A stretch of DNA of 64,000 nt from Triplophysa rosa (Eukaryota > Chordata > Actinopteri > Cypriniformes > Nemacheilidae): contig NC_079896.1 in NCBI RefSeq assembly GCF_024868665.1, positions 26,293,406 through 26,357,405 of the forward strand, read 5' to 3'. The notes beneath the pieces are model-generated. The model saw nothing but the letters and a program-made list of their open reading frames with translations. It did not search any database and was not told the DNA's origin. Shown here piece after piece: positions 18,101 to 40,452 of this stretch (position 1 is its first letter; each line of letters starts with the position of its first letter). Position numbers and translations under genes: made by a program.

Positions 18101-18965
18101 ACGCTTGGTATGCACAACAAGCTGCGTTCTCACTCTCTGCCTCTCTCTCTCTCTCTTCTTTTGTCTCCATCTGTCTCAAGTTATCTCCATGCCCGTCCCG
18201 GTCCTCGGCCTTCACGATCGCTCCAAAGTCTTCCGCAACGAGAGCTGCCAGCTGACGGACGACAACTTCGTCCTGATTGGCTCTTTCGTGGCGTTCTTCA
18301 TCCCGCTCATCATCATGGTGGTCACCTACGTCCTCACCGTCAGCTCTCTGCAGAGCGAAGCCACGCTGTGCCTCGACCAACTCATCGTGCGGCCGAAGTG
18401 GTCGTCCACCGTCGGCCTCCTCCCGCGAGGCTCGCTCTCCTCCGAGCGCCTCTTCTCCCGTTCCTCTCTCTGTCGCCACGGCGACGGGTCCGCCCGAGGC
18501 TCCGGCCGACGCACCATGCAGTCTATCAGTAACGAACAGAAGGCCTCGAAAGTTCTGGGCGTGGTCTTCCTGCTCTTCGTCATCATGTGGTGTCCGTTCT
18601 TCGTCACCAACGTGATGGCGGTGGTCTGCGGCTCGGCGTGCGACGAGCATTTGGTGGGCGGCCTGATGAACGTGTTCGTGTGGGTGGGTTACCTGTCGTC
18701 GGCCGTCAACCCTTTCATCTACACGCTCTTCAATAAGACGTACCGCGCCGCCTTCGCCCGGTACATGCGCTGCCGTTACCGCGAGGAACGGAGGCCTCTG
18801 CAGCTGATCCTGGTGAACACCATCCCTCCTCTGGCATACAGCTCCTCTCTGAAGGCCGACAACTCATTAGACGGGAGGGGGGAGGACTTTTCTCACAAAG
18901 ACAAATCTAAATCTGCACATGCACAAAACAAGCAGGAGCGGGATGAGGTTGTGAGTCATGTGTGA
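15113..18965 (+). CDS. htr2a: htr2a, 5-hydroxytryptamine receptor 2A-type GPCR
   Basis: This is a plasma-membrane serotonin receptor of the Gq-coupled 5-HT2 family. Three coding exons join in frame: 15113-15404, 17816-18016 and 18181-18965, giving 425 residues against 471 in human HTR2A. The start ATG at 15113 follows an in-frame TGA at 15098. Visible features are three N-terminal N-glycosylation sequons (N10, N16, N22), TM1 from about residue 36, TM3 with the amine-binding Asp in WIYLD (D115), DRY at 132-134, the exon 3 TM5 block [34 protein letters not shown] before TM6, MWCPFF in TM6 and [13 protein letters not shown] in TM7. The ending VVSHV is a class I PDZ ligand like human SCV. TM5-TM7 and the C-terminal [15 protein letters not shown] match 5-HT2A rather than 2B or 2C. 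The extracellular N-terminus is clearly shorter than in mammals. Which teleost duplicate it is cannot be decided here. A possible poly-A signal is at 20537-20542. Confidence 0.93.
15769..15804. repeat. AT microsatellite in htr2a intron 1
   Basis: An A-run is followed by alternating TA with one ACG interruption. It is a simple repeat with no other content. Confidence 0.85.
17598..17700. mobile_element. MITE fragment, 'GGGACAGTTCACCC' family, copy 3
   Basis: Within htr2a intron 1, TTTGTGTTCTATAGAAGAAA and GAATGACACGAAGGATG correspond to one half of the family consensus seen at 41767 and 61312. The other half is absent or unrecognisable. Confidence 0.45.
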
Positions 18966-19309
18966 GAGCACCTGTACACCTGGCATTCACATGTGAGATC
19001 AAAACAATCCGACAGCACCCAAATTAAAAATGCCCCATGATGCATTGCGATTCGCCAGGGACCATTTGTGACACATTGGTAATCATTGTTCGTCATTTTA
19101 ACACAGACACTGCTGTGTTTCAGTCACTGGATTTAGTGAACAACGTCCCATTAAGTTTTTTTATTCCAGCACACTTTGTTCCTGCACTAAAATCTTCGCT
19201 CACTCCCTTCTGGTCCTCTGGGTCACTAGATCTCTGTTAGCATCATTGCCTTTTAAAGTAGGAAAATGCAATTCTTTCATTTTTTAGAACTCATGTTTTA
19301 TAATTCTGC

Positions 19310-20040
19310 AAATGTTCTCAGAATGTTGGCTAACGTTCTGTAAAGAGCGTTTTATCAACGTTATTGCTAAATGCGCATAAAGTGTTATAGAAACAACATT
19401 GGTATAACATTGGTAAATGTTGGCATGTTATTTTTTTCATTGTTTAAAATCATTCAAAATTACATTTTCATAACTTAGCAATATTAGCTAAATGTTCTCA
19501 GAATGTTGGCTAATGTTATCCTAAAGTGTTCATGCGATCAACATTATTGCTAAATGCTCTGAAAAAAAGGTTATCAAAACATTGGTAAACTGTAATCAAA
19601 ATTGTTGGTTCAACTTAAAAAAATAAGTTACCTGGTTGCCTTAAAATGTTAAGTTATTCAACCTAAACATATTAGTTAACACAGCAAGTTTGCATCAAAT
19701 TCGTTGAGTTAACTAATATTTATAAGTTGCAAAAAACTCACAAATTTTAGGCAACTAAGTTGAACCATCCAATTTTTTTACTGTGTATAACATTGGTAAA
19801 CGTTGGTAGGCTATATATTTTTTCATTGTTAGTGGAGTTTAAAAAACCTTCAGAAATACCATTTTCATAACTTAATATTACCAATATTAGCAAAATGTTC
19901 GCAGAATGTTTGCTAATGCTCTCTAAAAGTTCTCAAAAAGTGTTCTTTTTCTATTTTAAAGAGCATTTAATCCACATTATATAACATTATTCTTTCACTG
20001 TTAGTTAAGATATCTTGGCAATGTTAGCAAAATATTGCAT
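19310..20040. repeat. Tandem ~180-200 bp repeat, about three diverged units
   Basis: The motif AAATGTTCTCAGAATGTTGG recurs at 19310 and 19490 (period 180), and as a diverged form at about 19893. Each copy is followed by CTAATGTT/CTAACGTT, an ATTGCTAAATGC segment, ACATTGGTAAA and a CATTTTCATAACTTA segment. The third spacing is enlarged by an inserted element at 19586-19795. No coding potential was seen. Confidence 0.7.
19586..19795. mobile_element. MITE inserted in the tandem repeat
   Basis: A left arm TTGGTTCAACTTAAAAAAAT and a right arm AAGTTGAACCATCCAA are inverted relative to each other, with GTTAAGTTATTCAACCTAAA in between. It is a known style of short fish inverted-repeat element. It interrupts one unit of the 180-200 bp tandem repeat right after ACATTGGTAAAC, which reappears downstream. 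Confidence 0.6.
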
Positions 20041-21229
20041 GGGTATTTCTTTTTGGTTAGCAGTAAAAAGTAGGTCAGTCGTGTTTTTCTGGTGTTATAA
20101 AGAATGATTAGATCTGGAAACATCGGGTGTAAATGCAACCCAGCTAAAAACAGACGCGTATGTTAATGCCAGGTGTAAATAAGATCTTTGTAGGTCTCGG
20201 TGTAAAAAAACTCTTTTTCTTTTAACATCAGCACAGATAATAGAGCAGCAATGAAGTTCACAGATCACATTTTGGCACTCAAATCACAACCTCTTTTGTA
20301 CAGGATTTGTAAAATACTTGTGTTTGTTAAATAATTGTAAAGCTCATTGGAGTTTGATGATCATCCAGAATGTTTATACAGAGATTTAATGGTGAAAACA
20401 AGAACCAGTGTGAATGAAACCGTTTTTGTCATTTCTTGTATTTAAGAGTTCATTTTCCATATGAAGTTGATTAATTTATTAATATTACACTGTAAATAGC
20501 ACTGTAAAGATTTGTGTATGATATGTGGCTAGATGAAATAAACGTTACAAGCAAGATTTTCTGGTCATTTTTGTTGAGCCAGACGGCTGGATGGGACGGG
20601 ATTCGACAAACAAACACGCCAACAATTCGCCCCGAATCATTACATGCCATCTGAATGAAAAACAAATGCAGATAAAGTGAAGTGGGTGGTCAACAACAGA
20701 CTAGCTTGGGACACTGAGTAGTGCTAAATGAAAGTGTCTAAACAGTGCTCTTTCAGTCCTGTCAGACATGAGAAACATTTTGTTCTCAACAGCTCTCAGG
20801 ACAACAGAGTCCCGTGGATTTGACTTGAAAGTTCTTCTGTGGGTCTGTGGTTTGATGGAACGTGTGCTGTCTGAATTAAGGTTGAAAACAACAATAGAAA
20901 AATGTACACTTGTCTCTGTTTTTCTCTGCATGTGCTTTCATTTATTCATTCAACACGTCATGTCAGTTTGTGTTTGTAGATGACCGACCTCTTCATAATG
21001 ATCCGCACTGCACTTACCTTTCAACACAAGTCTCATGGCCTAGTTTGATATGATTCATTTAGCCTTCCTTTTCACAAACATTGTCTCTTGTTTAATAGTG
21101 TTTTAACATTACTTTACAACATAATTGTTTTGATTTTGTCGAATATTTAGATATTTTAAATATTTTGTGGTAAGTTTTAGTCATCTTGTTAAAATTGTAT
21201 TATGGTACACTAGCTGTAAAAATGATAGC

Positions 21230-21600
21230 TGTAGTATTCCCTGTTTAAAAAAATAGAAACCATGATAGACATTTTACTGTATTCAATGGGAATTATTGGT
21301 TTTATTGGAACTATAATGTTGTCTGTGTCTCTACTGTTAATTCTGGGTTCTGTTGGTGGGATGTTATCTGGTGGATGGGAACCAACAGAACACTGTGAAA
21401 TCCTACTGGAATAAGACCCAAAACATACATGAAGGAATTTTGTACTGGTTTTATTGGTAAACAGCTGATGGTTCATGATGGTATTTCTAGAAACCATTAG
21501 TTTGTATTGCTTTATTTCAGCAGGCTTACCATGGTACATTCTTAAGGGCTGTCTGCGGATGTTGCTGTTATTGAGTGTTAAAGGACAATTGAACATTCAT
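21230..21600. repeat. Diverged dispersed repeat, copy A
   Basis: This segment shares ordered motifs with 22440-22682: a TATTCAATGGGAATT-like start, GGTGGATGGGAACC, ATAGAA/ACAGAACAC, TCCTGCTGAAATAAG-like, GATGGTCCAT/GATGGTTCATGATG, and TTTGTATT ending in a TTTATTTC stretch. Copy A is followed by a GA microsatellite (21629-21680). The element class is unknown. Confidence 0.5.
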
Positions 21601-21626
21601 GACAGTCATGTGGATGTCCTTCTGCC

Positions 21627-21628
<2 letters not shown>

Positions 21629-21680
<52 letters not shown>
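21629..21680. repeat. GA microsatellite
   Basis: About 26 GA units, followed by GCGAGCG. It lies between htr2a and atp7b. Confidence 0.95.
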
Positions 21681-21687
<7 letters not shown>

Positions 21688-22439
21688 CAGAATAACAACA
21701 CAACACAGAGTGAACATAAACCTTCTGGCGATGTATGGATCCACCTGGTGTACACTATGGGTAAGATGACCCGTAATCTCTCAATTATACTTCTTCCTAT
21801 TAAACTGCATTTCTCTTCACTTCACTGTTTATAGAGATTTAGATTGCTTTATTGACATGGGATAAAAAGCCTTTACTTTCCTCGTTTGATTTATCTTTCT
21901 ATTTCTATTTCCATTTCCATTTTTATTTCTTTACTATTTCAGTGTTTTTCTCAATGGAGGAGTTTATAACATTTCAGGCTATCTGTGTTCCACACACAGC
22001 CTAAGAAAATAAAGGTTTTTTTTAGAAAGCTGTGGTGTTTCACATACAGTATAGGCTACTGTAATATCACAAAGATTTGCCCGTCCAAAAACACATGGCT
22101 GTGTACTTTAAAAAAGTTTTTTTCTATGTCATTTTATGTGTCAACTATGTCATTGTTTTAAGGATGGCAATTTAAAGTCATTTTCATCGACTTTAACCTA
22201 AGCATTAAAGATTTGCACGTGTGCACCCTGGTGGAAAAAAGACACATATTACAGTCTCTTGTTTTATTGCAACAGGTTGTAAATGTTGCACTTTTAGATG
22301 TGGCAGTGGTAATAACAAGTGTAATATCACCAATAATTAGTCAATAACGGTCATTCATTATTAATGACTAGTAACAAGATATGTTTTTCTTGAAAAAATA
22401 TAACGCATTAACTGGTATTTTGGGGAAACGATACTTATC

Positions 22440-22682
22440 AGAGGATCAGAGATATTCTACTGGATTTAATGGTTATAATGGGAATTGGTTTTAATGGGAA
22501 AATGGTGTCTGTGGGTCTCTGCGGGTAATGTGTTGGGTTCTATTCGAGTGGTTTTATTTGGTGGATGGGAACCCATAGAATCCTGCTGAAATAAGAGCCA
22601 AAATTATATAACCGTTTTAAAACTTGATGGTCCATAATGCGATTTTTGTAATAAACCTAATTTGTATTTTATTTCGGGAGGA
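22440..22682. repeat. Diverged dispersed repeat, copy B
   Basis: The same ordered motifs as 21230-21600 occur here in the same orientation, again followed within 100 bases by a GA tract (22771-22804) that runs into a GT tract. Shared blocks include GGTGGATGGGAACC and AATCCTGCTGAAATAAGA. Confidence 0.5.
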
Positions 22683-22767
22683 AAAAGTGTTCCTAATATT
22701 TAGATTTAAACGAGTAAAAAGAGTGCAAACGACAAAGATAGAAAATAAAACTGGCAGTCGTTGATCC

Positions 22768-22807
<40 letters not shown>

Positions 22808-22863
22808 TCTGTGTGTGTGCATGTGTGCATGTGTGCGTGTGTGCGTGTGTGTTTGCTTAGTTG

Positions 22864-22941
22864 TGCACTCGGCAACGTCATTCAGTTGAATCATTTACAG
22901 AAATTATGCGCAAAAGACTTTGACAGGCTGTGCCGAGTGCA
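22864..22941. promoter_or_regulatory. Inverted pair of metal-response-element cores upstream of atp7b
   Basis: TGCACTCGGCA at 22864-22874 and its exact reverse complement TGCCGAGTGCA at 22931-22941 form a perfect 11-base inverted repeat about 180-250 bases before the atp7b start codon. Each copy contains TGCACTC, which matches the MRE core TGCRCNC bound by MTF-1. The pairing is seen directly; metal-responsive function is inferred. Confidence 0.4.
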
Positions 22942-23116
22942 AAATCCAAAGAGATTCACAGAGAGGTGATGCAGGTGACAGATGAGCGCTGAGCGCAAAC
23001 CTGCGTAGATTTAAGAGCGCGCGCACGCAGTCACGAGCCACTTTAAAACCTGCGGTATGAAACACACGAGCGACTGTATTATTATGTAAGGAAAACTATC
23101 AACTTTAGTCGGTACA

Positions 23117-35735
<12,619 letters not shown>

Positions 35736-35757
35736 CTGAACATAAATATATTGCTGA

Positions 35758-35763
35758 AATAAA
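35758..35763 (+). terminator. atp7b poly-A signal
   Basis: AATAAA lies only 22 bases after the last base of the atp7b stop codon, which would give an unusually short 3' UTR if used. No other strong signal follows closely. Confidence 0.45.
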
Positions 35764-36379
35764 AACAATGACATTTTGTTTTAAACACTGTCTAGTTTCT
35801 TATCTGCCTTTTATCTACTTTTAAGAAAGTTAAGTTGACATCTTATATTCTGGTCCGCGATCGCCTCTGGGGAAGTTGCTGGAAATGATAGATAGTGCAA
35901 TGATTTATTGCACTCATTGCCGTAGCTTTTAAAAGAGATGATTCACAACCATAGTTAAAACTAGTGGTTTACTGGTAGGATTCGTTTGGTTGGCAAACCG
36001 AGGTGAATGAAACATCTGCACCTGCGGTGAATAAACAGAACGTTTGTCAATAATTCTGATAACAGACTTTCATGATGACTGTGATGAATGGTTTGAAATA
36101 AATGAAATACAATAATAAGTACATTAACGGATACGCTTTTATTTTTTATAAAACGGGTTCTTTAATTACACAGTCAGCAGTGTAAAATAAAGTGCATGAC
36201 CCCTCCGTGACCTCATCACATGTGCTCTGTGTCATGTGTGATGTTTTTCACTAATGCAGCACAAGCAAGATGTTTGTCTAAAAAATACAAAGCATAGACT
36301 AACTTGAACCGGCTGTAGTGGTGTTACTGTGGGTTGTTCAGACTTGTCTAGGCTTCCCTCAGAATCCCTTGAATTTATT

Positions 36380-36637
36380 AATCATTTATTCACTCGCATG
36401 TGGTTGTAAATCTGTATGTGACTCTTTCTTCAGTGGAACACGACAGAAGATAATTTGAGAAATGTCTCAGTGGTTTTGTGTCCATACAATGGAAGTCAAT
36501 GGGGTTCAATGTCGTTTGGTCACCAACGTTATTTAAAATATCTTTTTTTGTGTGTTCTGCAGAAGAAAGAAAGTCATTCAGCTTTAGAATGACTTATAAA
36601 TTACGTCATTTTCATTTTTGGGTGAACGATTCTTTTA
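36380..36637. mobile_element. MITE, 'GGGACAGTTCACCC' family, copy 5
   Basis: The element runs from CATGTGGTTGTAAATCTGTA through TTCTTCAGTGGAACACGACA, CCATACAATGGAAGTCAATG and TTTTGTGTGTTCTGCAGAAG to TTTTTGGGTGAACGATTC. It directly abuts the outer element of the nested cluster that follows. Confidence 0.6.
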
Positions 36638-36645
36638 ATAAGAAT

Positions 36646-38140
36646 TAAGGATGTAACGATTCACCGTGAGCTGGTTGAAAATCGATCAAAATAAAATATG
36701 TGAATATAATATTCAAGCCGGTTGAGATGTTATTTGAATCGCAGTACATGTTTTGAACAGCAGGGGCCGCTGTGTTTACTGCAAACTTGGAAACGTCTCG
36801 GTTACGACTGTAACCTCCGTTCCCTGATGGAGGGAACGAGACGTTGTGTTGAGAGACAGACTGGGGTTTGATCTTGAGAACCTATCATCTCCGAGAGAAA
36901 TTTAAAACGCCAATGGGCTTTGGCGAATGGCACACGCATGCCAGTCCCCGCCCTGTGCATACGGGTATAAACGGGAGGTGGCGGCAGCCATTCACTCATC
37001 TTTTGGGCTGAGGAACCTGAGAGGCATCTCCGGGTCGCTGCAGCGGGTCGGCGAAGCGTTGTGGCATGAAGACACAACGTCTCGTTCCCTCCATCAGGGA
37101 ACGGAGGTTACAGTCGTAACCGAGACAACAACGTCACAACGTCAACGTCACAACACAACGTCGAGAGACCGACTGGGGACCTATCTTTACACGCCACGGT
37201 GCTGAGCCGTATCACGACCTCAAGCGGAGCGACACTGACTAGACTAGCGAGTCACGAGTGAGCGCTACTGCGAGACGTAATCTTCCAGTGGGATCAGTAC
37301 TTAGTAGCATACCCTGAGAGGCTCGTACCGATGGCCGTCACGGACGGTGGCGTTCGTCTCTATTAGCGAGACACCACCCGGTGCCTTAAGGAACACTGGG
37401 GAAACACTGCTCTACTCATTGAAGAGTGTGTTACGGAGGCCACATCCTACCGCAAGGGGAGGTTACATGTGGAGACACCAACATGGTCTCACCGGTGGGG
37501 AGAACACAAGCACGGCCGTCATCTCTGCGTTGCCTCATCTCGGGCTCGACTGCCCGGGGGCGGGAGCTCCAAGGGGTCTCCGCATTTGACGCCAGGAGGT
37601 AGCTGTCCGACGTTATGACAGAAAGTTCGTCCCCATCCCGTTGTCGAGACTGCCTGCTATGGGACGGTACACCGCCGCCCATCGGGGACGAGCCAGGTGA
37701 GCGTGCCGGGACGCCCAGGGGACGTCTGCTACCGAGAGGGAGAAATCCGCTGCTTCGCATCGTAAATCCAGCAGTCTGGAAGGAGAATTCTCGGAGAGAA
37801 GAATCGCTTGACATGTACCGTCATGCAGGTTCCGAAGAACAAAGGATGAGTGAATGGCCGACGCCACCTCCCTTTTATACCCGTATGCACAGGGCGGGGA
37901 CTGGGGTGCGTGTGCCATTTGCCAAAGCCCATTGGCGTTTTCAATTCCTCTCGGAGATGATAGGTTCTCAAGATCAAACCCCAGTCTGTCTCTCAACACA
38001 ACATCGAGAGGCCGACTGAAGGGGAAACGTGGATATGCTGATATTTCTTAAATGTAAAAATTCATTTTGTAAAAATAAATTGTGAATAAATCGTATCGTG
38101 AATCGCATCGCGTCGTGAGCTGAGTGAATCGTTACGTCTC
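36646..38140. mobile_element. Outer non-autonomous DNA transposon, interrupted
   Basis: The ends are imperfect inverted repeats: GATGTAACGATTCAC on the left and GTGAATCGTTACGTCTC on the right. They are flanked by a perfect 10-base direct repeat TAATAAGAAT at 36636-36645 and 38141-38150, the signature of a target-site duplication. The body is AT-rich with AATCG-type motifs and is split by the element at 36797-38022. There is no transposase reading frame. Confidence 0.65.
36797..38022. mobile_element. Inner hairpin element nested in the outer transposon
   Basis: About 1.2 kb is bounded by the 8-base direct repeat GGAAACGT (36789-36796 and 38023-38030). It contains long inverted arms, 36843-37020 and 37826-38002, roughly 178 bases each and about 90% alike by eye. 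A second, perfect 55-base inverted repeat lies at 36795-36849 against 37072-37126. The open frames that cross it (for example 37615-38019) follow the repeat structure and show no recognisable protein. Its GC content is clearly higher than its surroundings. The family is unknown to me. Confidence 0.6.
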
Positions 38141-38653
38141 TAATAAGAATGTGTGTGTTTGCAGTTTTGTTTGCACATGTGTGTATAGTTTGGATTGTTT
38201 TATTGCACGCTTCTCAACAGCAGAATAATATTTCTATGTGCAGTTCCATAACTGAACTCTACTGCTTTGCAAAAGCTGTAACTACACATAATATAAATTA
38301 ATCTAATTTCATCGTCATCGAAGAGATATACAGGATTAAATGTGGTTATTTCAGACATTTGGGATAGTAAATACTTCACATATAATATCGTGTTACTTTG
38401 AAAGTTGTTACTATAGTAATACACAGAATATATTGTACATTCATAGCAGTTCGGTAGATAAATAATAATGTTTGTTAGGCCTAAAAAACCCATTTTTCCT
38501 CTTAGAGACTGACATCATCTGTATGTCTGGAATCATGGGTAAACTAACCTGTGTGTGTGTGTGATACGATCCGGTTAATATCAAGAAGTATTTTCTGCAA
38601 CATGTGTCCAAAGTTTTGTAATGAAAGTATGACAGCATGTCAAAACCACCTTG

Positions 38654-39643
38654 TTAGCATTTCAGGTGTTTCTTGTTGGACATATCGTTCCATATTCGAA
38701 GGATCTCCTCCGGTGAGATCTGATGTACAGTCAACACTTTTCTGTAGCGGCACAGACTGTACGTCATCTTCCAGTGGTTAAATCCGGTGTTCTGGAAGAG
38801 ATGAATGCCCAGTTTGCGCAGACACAATCCCACGTACACGTCTTCCAGGTGCAGGAGTCTCGTATGGAGTGACGTCTTGTACACCAGCTCGGCCACGTCT
38901 CCGGAGAACACGTATCCGGTGCCGGAACAGAAAGGCGGGTACCTGCTGTCAGGGTAGAGCTCTCTGGGCATAAACCACTTGTTGCGGACGTCACGTATGG
39001 GTCCTCCGTTTATCACGTGACCCGTGAAAAAGCGTCGCCGCAGCTTGGCGTTAGGCCTGAGGAGGTTAAAAACCAAATTGTCCATGTTGATGAATATATC
39101 GCTGTCGGTTTTCATGACGTAGCGAGCGTCGGAGCAGTACGTGGACACCCAGCGCATGCCCATGATGGTCTTCAAGGTCAGATTGTGGTAGGAATCCACA
39201 AAGTCCTCCACCAGGATGTCGTGGAAGATCTGACTCTCCTGTTCCACCATCTGGTTGAGGACCGGCTCTGTGTTGAAGCCCAAGAGGAACAGTGTCAAAA
39301 TGCGAACGTCGCCGAACGTGTTCTCGTCTCCCCACGTCTCGCGGATGGCCTGCCGGGCGTCGAACTCCTTGTGGTTGGTGCTGATGAGGAGGACGAGGAA
39401 GGGCGGCGTGCCCTCGCATTTCTTGGCCTCGTTGATGAGGAACTTGAAATTGTGCGGATTGAGGGAACGCGTGCGGATGTTGCTGAACGTATCGTTCTTC
39501 GAGAGCCTCGGCGGCGGCTTGCGCACCGTGAAGGTCATCTGACCCACGTAGGCGGTCGAGGGCCGCGAGCCGCTGAGATACCACAGAGCGCTGGCCCAGC
39601 ACACCACGGTCAACATGTACAAACACGACACCTTCGATGGCAT
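38654..39643 (-). CDS. b3galt1: b3galt1, beta-1,3-galactosyltransferase 1
   Basis: This is a Golgi type II membrane glycosyltransferase (GT31) that transfers galactose from UDP-Gal to terminal GlcNAc. A single coding exon gives 329 residues (human 326). The start is set at the ATG at 39641-39643, giving MPSKVSCLYMLTVVCWASALWYL: a short cytosolic tail and one signal-anchor helix. The frame is open 11 codons upstream, but these do not match the family. GT31 motifs are RQAIRETWG, TLFLLG, SQIFHDILVEDFVDSYHNLT, KTDSDIF (the D-x-D metal site), GGPIRDVRNKWFMPRELYPD, PPFCSGTGYVFS and LEDVYVGLCLRKLG, ending HQISPEEILRIWNDMSNKKH. Sequon NLT is present. The conserved end and length favour B3GALT1 over B3GALT2 or 5. 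Which teleost copy (a or b) is not decidable here. Xirp2 follows on the same strand, as in human 2q24. Confidence 0.93.
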   Translation of the reverse strand: MPSKVSCLYMLTVVCWASALWYLSGSRPSTAYVGQMTFTVRKPPPRLSKNDTFSNIRTRSLNPHNFKFLINEAKKCEGTPPFLVLLISTNHKEFDARQAIRETWGDENTFGDVRILTLFLLGFNTEPVLNQMVEQESQIFHDILVEDFVDSYHNLTLKTIMGMRWVSTYCSDARYVMKTDSDIFINMDNLVFNLLRPNAKLRRRFFTGHVINGGPIRDVRNKWFMPRELYPDSRYPPFCSGTGYVFSGDVAELVYKTSLHTRLLHLEDVYVGLCLRKLGIHLFQNTGFNHWKMTYSLCRYRKVLTVHQISPEEILRIWNDMSNKKHLKC

Positions 39644-40264
39644 CTCTGATCTCCTGTCAGTCAGCCCACGGGCCAATCACGTGAAGTTATTTCAGGAACA
39701 TGGCTTAAACGAACTCAAACCAGCCATCTCAAGGCTGGTTTGGTTTTGTTCGGAAGCATTGCTCTTTCTTGATATATTTTTCCCAAATTATTGATTCTGC
39801 CTTCTCTTTACTGTGTCTGTGACTCATGTTTTCTCTCTCAGATGTTTCTAGAAGCTTCATTGACTTGTGTTTTTGCTGAGATCCGCTTTCCCAGTCTTGA
39901 CCTTCTGTCTGTGTGGGTCATCGCCGCACTGCGTCTGTCATTAATAAAGCGTGGATGATTCTCAGTTCAGGTTCTGCAGGACGTCTGTTTGTAGGTCAAT
40001 GAATGTCGAGATGCCCTCGTCTCTGGTGATGGGTGTACGCTTTCTTCCCAGATCTCACGGTTAGGCTGCGTGTGAATCTAAACTGGACAAAAAAAATTAT
40101 ATATAAGTGCTGAACTCATATCATGTCATATATAAGATCATTCCACAAATTACAATTATATATGCAAAATTAACTGTATCCCAAAATGAATGTGTGGTAT
40201 TAGACTCTATAAACACATGTTTATTATTATTTTAACAATAATGGCTATTATTAAAATAATAATG

Positions 40265-40452
40265 TTTATTATTGTTTTATTTTTTATTAACTTTTTTAAA
40301 TAATTTTAGATTTTTTTTAATCAATGGCTAGAAAGCACAAATATGAACAATAAAATTCATTTTGTGGCGCTGCTGTCGTCTATTTTATTTGTGAATATGG
40401 GGCTTGAACAAAAAATCTAAAATGATTTTAAAAAGTTAAAAAAATATATATA
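40265..40452. repeat. Inverted-repeat hairpin, AT-rich
   Basis: TTTTTTATTAACTTTTTTAA then TTTTAGATTTTTT (about 40276-40318) is matched in inverted orientation by AAAAAATCTAAAATGATT then AAAAAGTTAAAAAAATATA (about 40411-40450). The pair encloses about 90 bases. It is probably the remnant of a small inverted-repeat element. Confidence 0.5.

Noticed and set aside
18099..18650. 183-codon Arg/Glu-rich open frame antisense to htr2a exon 3
   Set aside because: Shadow of GC-rich receptor coding sequence.
37347..38019. Several 80-134 codon open frames on both strands
   Set aside because: They lie in the inverted arms and loop of the nested element, mirror each other across the arms, and resemble no transposase.
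39017..39649. 210-codon open frame antisense to b3galt1
   Set aside because: Shadow of a highly conserved, GC-rich coding exon; no recognisable protein.
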